This document shows positions 60,505-64,000 of a DNA stretch of 64,000 nt, one piece after another. A program made the position numbers and the translations under genes. The notes below the pieces were generated by a model. The model had not been told where the DNA came from and did not search any database. It saw only the letters and a program-made list of their open reading frames with translations. Location of the stretch: NCBI RefSeq assembly GCF_008122505.1, contig NZ_VSSB01000002.1, forward strand, positions 124,001 through 188,000. Direction: 5' to 3'. The stretch's first letter is position 1, and every line of letters begins with the position of its first letter. Source of the DNA: Agromyces mariniharenae. GTDB taxonomy: Bacteria > Actinomycetota > Actinomycetes > Actinomycetales > Microbacteriaceae.

Positions 60505-61199
60505 ACCCGAATCACTCGCGCTACGCCGACTGGGACTCCGCCTACGTGCTCGGCGCGCTCTCCCCGGGCGAGCGCCGGGAGTACGAGGAGCACCTCGAGA
60601 CCTGCGACGCCTGCCGCCGCTCCGTGGCCGAACTCTCGCCGATGCCCGGGCTCCTCGCCCGGCTGTCCGCCGACCGCGCCGAGGCGCTCCTCGACGAGTC
60701 CGACGTCGCGCCCTCGTCGCCGAGCCCTGCGCTGCTCGACGCCGTACGTCGCGAAGGGCGCCGCCGCGGCATCCGTCGCACGCGCACCCGCATCGTGCTG
60801 GCGGCCGCCGCAGCGGTCGTCGTGATCGCCGCGGTCGCGGTGCCGCTCGCGCTCACCCGGCCCGTCGCGGACCGGCAGTCGGTCGCGTTCGAGACCATCG
60901 TCGACGTGCCCGTGACCGCGAGCGCCGTGCTCACCCCGGTGGAATGGGGCACCAGGATCGAGCTGGACTGCACCTACGACGTGCCGCCGGGCGAGGACGC
61001 GTCCGCGCAGGACTGGCCGTACGCGCTGGTCGTGATCGACCGCGAGGGGCGGAGCACGGAGGTGTCGACGTGGCGTGCGACCCCCGGCTCGACCGCGCGC
61101 CTCGAGGCGGGGAGCGCGCTATCCGTCGACGAGATCGCGTCGCTCGAGATCCGCGCGGTCGCGTCCGGCGACGTGCTGATGCGCGGCGTCACCGGCTGA
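60501..61199 (+). CDS. Anti-sigma factor with zinc finger
   Basis: 232 aa. The N-terminal anti-sigma domain has YADWDSAYVLGALSPGERREYEEHLETCDACR, which includes the His-x3-Cys-x2-Cys zinc motif. One helix follows (RIVLAAAAAVVVIAAVAVPLAL), then an extracytoplasmic domain like that of RsrA/RslA-type partners (ELDCTYDVPPGED, LEIRAVASGDVLMRGVTG). It binds and silences the sigma factor encoded just upstream. The start is coupled by ATGA overlap. Confidence 0.93.
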   Translation: MNPNHSRYADWDSAYVLGALSPGERREYEEHLETCDACRRSVAELSPMPGLLARLSADRAEALLDESDVAPSSPSPALLDAVRREGRRRGIRRTRTRIVLAAAAAVVVIAAVAVPLALTRPVADRQSVAFETIVDVPVTASAVLTPVEWGTRIELDCTYDVPPGEDASAQDWPYALVVIDREGRSTEVSTWRATPGSTARLEAGSALSVDEIASLEIRAVASGDVLMRGVTG

Positions 61200-61214
61200 G
61201 CGGCACCTGATGCG

Positions 61215-61427
61215 TCAGGCGGTCGCGGGTCGCGGCTGAGCAGGGCGCTGCGCGACGTGCCGTCCCCGCTCGGTGTAGACACGGGCGCCGGATGCCTCGA
61301 CGACGGCCCTGCGGCGCGCCACGACGCGGCGCTCCGCGTCGCGGATCTCGTCGTCGGTCGCTCGGAAACGGCGGTCGGTGGTGCGCGCGGAGAGGCCGCC
61401 CGCGGCGATGGCGTGTGCGAGGTCCAT
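61215..61427 (-). CDS. 70-aa hypothetical basic protein
   Basis: MDLAHAIAAGGLSARTTDRR with an Arg-rich middle (RDAERRVVARRRAVVEA) and a Pro/Ala/Gln tail. No family is recognised. GGGAACGG lies upstream of ATG 61427 but is a weak ribosome site. It may be real because the frame uses preferred third-position GC and sits in an otherwise empty gap, but confidence is modest. Confidence 0.45.
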   Translation of the reverse strand: MDLAHAIAAGGLSARTTDRRFRATDDEIRDAERRVVARRRAVVEASGARVYTERGRHVAQRPAQPRPATA

Positions 61428-61565
61428 GGTCGTCCGTTCCCTTCGACGCGGGGGATCCGGCCCGCGCCGCCTCCATGCTCGCGAGACCGGCGACGCGGCG
61501 GATCCGGGCCGCCCCGATGGCCGTCCCCGGGAGTACACTGAGGTTCTCTCGAAGAGGGGGCGCGC

Positions 61566-62027
61566 ATGATCTCCGTCGATCTCATCGCAGTACTCGCCAC
61601 GCTCGCCTTCGCCGGCGTCTTCGTCGGGAGCTCGATGCTCGCGGGCCGCGGCCTCGGGCTCGAGCAGCGGGCGGGCCTCCTGGAGCGACGCGATCCGACC
61701 ACGGCCGAGGCGCTGCGCCGGGCGCAGTCGTTCACCGACTACTCGAGCAGCACCGTCTTCGGCCCCGAGGGGTTCTCGGCCGTCTGCTCGCCCAGCCGGC
61801 GCAGCTGGCACGACGGGGCGCGCGTGCGCGCGACGGACTCCGACCTCCGCGTCGAGGTGCCCGAGGAGGCCCTGCCGCCGATGCCCGCGACGGTCGTAGC
61901 GCTCGCACGCAGCGAGCACGTGCCGCAGGCGCCGCGCACGCGGCATCCGTCGGCTGCTGCGGCGAGCTCGGCTCAGGCCGCCGGGGGAGCGAAGAGCTCG
62001 GGCCACCAGCCCATCGCGAGCGGGTAG
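61566..62027 (+). CDS. Hypothetical single-pass membrane protein
   Basis: 153 aa. An N-terminal helix (LIAVLATLAFAGVFVGSSMLAG) is followed by a soluble tail with EQRAGLLERRDPTTAEALRRAQSFTDYSSSTVFGPEGF. TACACT (61534-61539) could be a -10 box and GAGGGGG precedes ATG 61566. The last 55 bp overlap the CPBP gene on the other strand. Function unknown. Confidence 0.6.
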   Translation: MISVDLIAVLATLAFAGVFVGSSMLAGRGLGLEQRAGLLERRDPTTAEALRRAQSFTDYSSSTVFGPEGFSAVCSPSRRSWHDGARVRATDSDLRVEVPEEALPPMPATVVALARSEHVPQAPRTRHPSAAAASSAQAAGGAKSSGHQPIASG

Positions 62028-62740
62028 CCGACGAACGACACGATGTCGAGGATCCAGTGCGCGATGACGAGCGGCATCGTGCGACCCCATCGCGCGTAGA
62101 ACCAGCCGAACACGATGCCCATCGCGACGTTGCCCACGAACGGCCCGAACCCCTGGTAGAGGTGGTACGAGCCGCGGAGCACGGCGCTCGAGAGGATCGT
62201 CGACCACCGTCCGACGCCGAGCTCCCGGAACCGGGTGAACAGGTAGCCGACGACGATGACCTCCTCGGTGAGCGCGGCCTCGAGCGCGCGCAGCACGAGC
62301 ATGGGCACGGTCCACCAGAACCAGTCGGCCGGTGACGTCTGCACGGCGACCGTGACCCCCAGCGCCCGGCCGATCGCGTAGAGGGCGAGCCCCGGCACGC
62401 CGATGACGGCGACGAGCAGCAGGCCGGATGCCGCGTCGCGACCGGGCCGGGTGAGGTCGAAGCCGATGCGACGGAACGGGCTCACGCCCGGCTGCCACAG
62501 CAGGTACAGCACGAGGGCGACCGCGAACAGCCCGAAGAAGACGTCGAGGAACTGGTACGTGAAGTCGAGCCACTCGCGGCTCGATCGCGACGGGTTGAGG
62601 GCGACGGACTGGTCGCCGAGCGCGCGCTCCTCGGTCAGCTTCGCGACGAGGGAGACGATCGAGTACACCGCGGACGCCCCGAGGCTGAGTCCGAGGACGA
62701 TCACGACCTCGACCTGGAGGCCGCGCCGGGGGCTTGACAT
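61973..62740 (-). CDS. CPBP family intramembrane metalloprotease
   Basis: 255 aa with about eight helices. The CPBP/ABI motifs are ALTEEVIVVGYLFTRF (EE pair), RGSYHLYQGF (His) and IAHWILDIVSF (His-x3-Asp). Relatives are CAAX-processing or bacteriocin-immunity proteases. ATG 62740 lies exactly 6 nt after a GAGGAT box, so it is probably leaderless. Its tail overlaps the rightward hypothetical gene. Confidence 0.9.
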   Translation of the reverse strand: MSSPRRGLQVEVVIVLGLSLGASAVYSIVSLVAKLTEERALGDQSVALNPSRSSREWLDFTYQFLDVFFGLFAVALVLYLLWQPGVSPFRRIGFDLTRPGRDAASGLLLVAVIGVPGLALYAIGRALGVTVAVQTSPADWFWWTVPMLVLRALEAALTEEVIVVGYLFTRFRELGVGRWSTILSSAVLRGSYHLYQGFGPFVGNVAMGIVFGWFYARWGRTMPLVIAHWILDIVSFVGYPLAMGWWPELFAPPAA

Positions 62741-62851
62741 GCGGTTATCCTCGCACGCGGATCGCGGGTGCAAGATTCCTGCGTGGTGACAGCGGTTTCC
62801 ACTTCCGGATCGATCGCAAGATTGCGCGTCGGTAACGGTTTCCTCTGGAGT

Positions 62852-62878
62852 TTGCTTCCACGGGAAGCGATACATACT
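62852..62878 (+). promoter_or_regulatory. Probable promoter of the peptide-binding protein gene
   Basis: TTGCTT (62852-62857) and CATACT (62873-62878), 15 bp apart, in an AT-richer stretch. A palindrome, GCTTCC-ACG-GGAAGC (62854-62868), lies across the spacer and could be an operator. Confidence 0.4.
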
Positions 62879-62947
62879 CTCGATCTATCCCAGCGCACCA
62901 CGCGGCCATAAGTCGCGCTGTCCTGCGCTCATCTCACAGGAGGAACA

Positions 62948-64000
62948 TTGAAGATCAAGAGAATCGGCGTCGCCGCCATTGCTCTTGCTGCGGCCGGCGC
63001 CCTCGTGCTGACCGGCTGCACGAGCGGCTCGCCTGAGTCGACCGAGGGCGCGAGCTCGTCCGCGGTCATCACGACGAACGGCAACGAGCCCCAGAACCCG
63101 CTGGTCCCGACCAACACGAACGAGGTCGGCGGCGGCAAGATCCTCGACTCGATTTTCGCCGGCCTCGTCTACTACGACGCCGAGGGCGCCCCGCACAACG
63201 ACGTCGCCGAGTCCATCGAGACCGAGGACGCGCAGACCTACACCATCAAGCTCAAGGCCGACCAGAAGTTCTCGAACGGCGAGCCGGTGACGGCCAGCTC
63301 GTTCGTCGACGCCTGGAACTACGGCGCGCTCCTCTCGAACGAGCAGCTCTCGAGCTACTTCTTCGAGTCGATCGAGGGCTTCAGCTACGACGAGGACTCG
63401 GAGCTCACGGGCCTCGAGGTCGTCGACGACACGACCTTCACCGTGAAGCTCAAGCAGCCCGAGTCGGACTTCCCGCTGCGCCTCGGCTACTCGGCGTTCT
63501 TCCCGCTGCCCGAGTCGGCGTTCGAGGACATGGCCGCGTTCGGTGAGAACCCGGTCGGCAACGGCCCGTACATGCTCGACGGCGAGGGCGCCTGGAAGCA
63601 CAACGAGAAGATCGACCTGGTCGTGAACCCCGACTACGACGGCCCGCGCGTCGCCCAGAACGGTGGTCTCTCGATCATCTTCTACGCCACGCAGGAAGCG
63701 GCGTACGCCGACCTCCAGGGCGGCAACCTCGACGTGCTCGACGCCATCCCCGACGGCGCGCTCTCGACCTTCCAGGACGAGTTCGGCGACCGCGCGATCA
63801 CGCAGCCCGCGGCGATCTTCCAGTCGTTCACGATCCCGGCGCGCCTGGCGCACTTCGCCGGCGAGGAGGGCAACCTCCGCCGCGCCGCCATCTCGAAGGC
63901 GATCAACCGCGAGGAGATCACCGACGTGATCTTCTCGGGCACCCGCACCCCGGCGCACGACTTCACGTCGCCCGTCATCGACGGCTACTCGGAGGACATC
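62948..64000 (+). CDS. Oligopeptide ABC transporter substrate-binding lipoprotein (3' partial)
   Basis: The first 351 codons of an OppA-type binding protein that runs off the right edge. It uses a TTG start at 62948 with AGGAGGA 3-8 nt upstream. Signal peptide and lipobox: VAAIALAAAGALVLTGC. Family segments include NEPQNPLVPTNTNEVGG, GNGPYMLDGEGAW, NRVA-type motif AISKAINREEITDVIF, and TRTPAHDFTSP. It should be anchored outside the membrane and deliver peptides to a permease, whose genes are expected beyond the window. Confidence 0.92.
   Translation, partial: MKIKRIGVAAIALAAAGALVLTGCTSGSPESTEGASSSAVITTNGNEPQNPLVPTNTNEVGGGKILDSIFAGLVYYDAEGAPHNDVAESIETEDAQTYTIKLKADQKFSNGEPVTASSFVDAWNYGALLSNEQLSSYFFESIEGFSYDEDSELTGLEVVDDTTFTVKLKQPESDFPLRLGYSAFFPLPESAFEDMAAFGENPVGNGPYMLDGEGAWKHNEKIDLVVNPDYDGPRVAQNGGLSIIFYATQEAAYADLQGGNLDVLDAIPDGALSTFQDEFGDRAITQPAAIFQSFTIPARLAHFAGEEGNLRRAAISKAINREEITDVIFSGTRTPAHDFTSPVIDGYSEDI

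Overview
The window is high-GC DNA (about 70% or more by eye) from an actinobacterium. The gene set and small conserved families (DUF4245, DUF4180, DUF4190, MSMEG_1061-type PPOX flavoprotein, NrtR-nadABC, tandem glycine riboswitch) point to Microbacteriaceae. An Agromyces-like genus is my best guess but is not proven. Genes are dense on both strands. I see no tRNA, rRNA, CRISPR array, transposase, integrase or phage gene, so this reads as chromosomal core with a few accessory pockets.

Left part (1-18.5 kb): end of a class V aminotransferase, phoH, a PPOX flavoprotein, a leftward block xseA-xseB-DUF4245-carbonic anhydrase-fumC divergent from ispH, fructose-bisphosphate aldolase, two class II fructose-1,6-bisphosphatase paralogues separated by a tandem repeat, an MFS exporter, a VOC protein, rmuC, an exonuclease, and a small NTF2-like protein with a methyltransferase.

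18.5-23 kb holds the most unusual locus: two translationally coupled leftward genes. One encodes a CHAT-domain protease. The other fuses an alpha/beta hydrolase to a caspase-like (C14) protease. Together they carry three complete-looking catalytic centres and are a candidate proteolytic effector or defence module.

23-41 kb is a mixed region: transporters, ychF, an FAD monooxygenase, an ECF sigma/anti-sigma-like pair around a deazaflavin-dependent oxidoreductase, a 49-aa zinc-ribbon protein, dodecin, two Fpg/Nei glycosylases, and lipoproteins and small membrane proteins.

41-48.5 kb: a PhzE-like fused anthranilate synthase preceded by a clear tryptophan attenuator (12-aa leader with two adjacent Trp codons), a PrmC-like methyltransferase, a phosphoribosyltransferase, a membrane-anchored solute-binding/vWA protein and an MDR transporter.

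48.6-54.7 kb is an NAD-synthesis operon, nrtR-nadA-nadB-nadC-cysteine desulfurase-49-aa protein, mostly joined by 4-bp stop/start overlaps. Two 21-bp NrtR-type operators lie upstream. A nested palindromic element sits in frame inside nadB, and a relative lies beyond the nrtR promoter.

54.9-59.8 kb is gcvT-gcvH-gcvP under a tandem glycine riboswitch. The window closes with an ECF sigma/zinc anti-sigma pair, a CPBP protease and the start of an oligopeptide-binding lipoprotein.

Two features run through the whole window. More than 20 genes have a -10-like hexamer placed so that transcription should begin at the start codon (leaderless mRNAs; gap usually exactly 6 nt). The word GGATGCC/GGCATCC also recurs far more often than I would expect, often at the cost of preferred codons.
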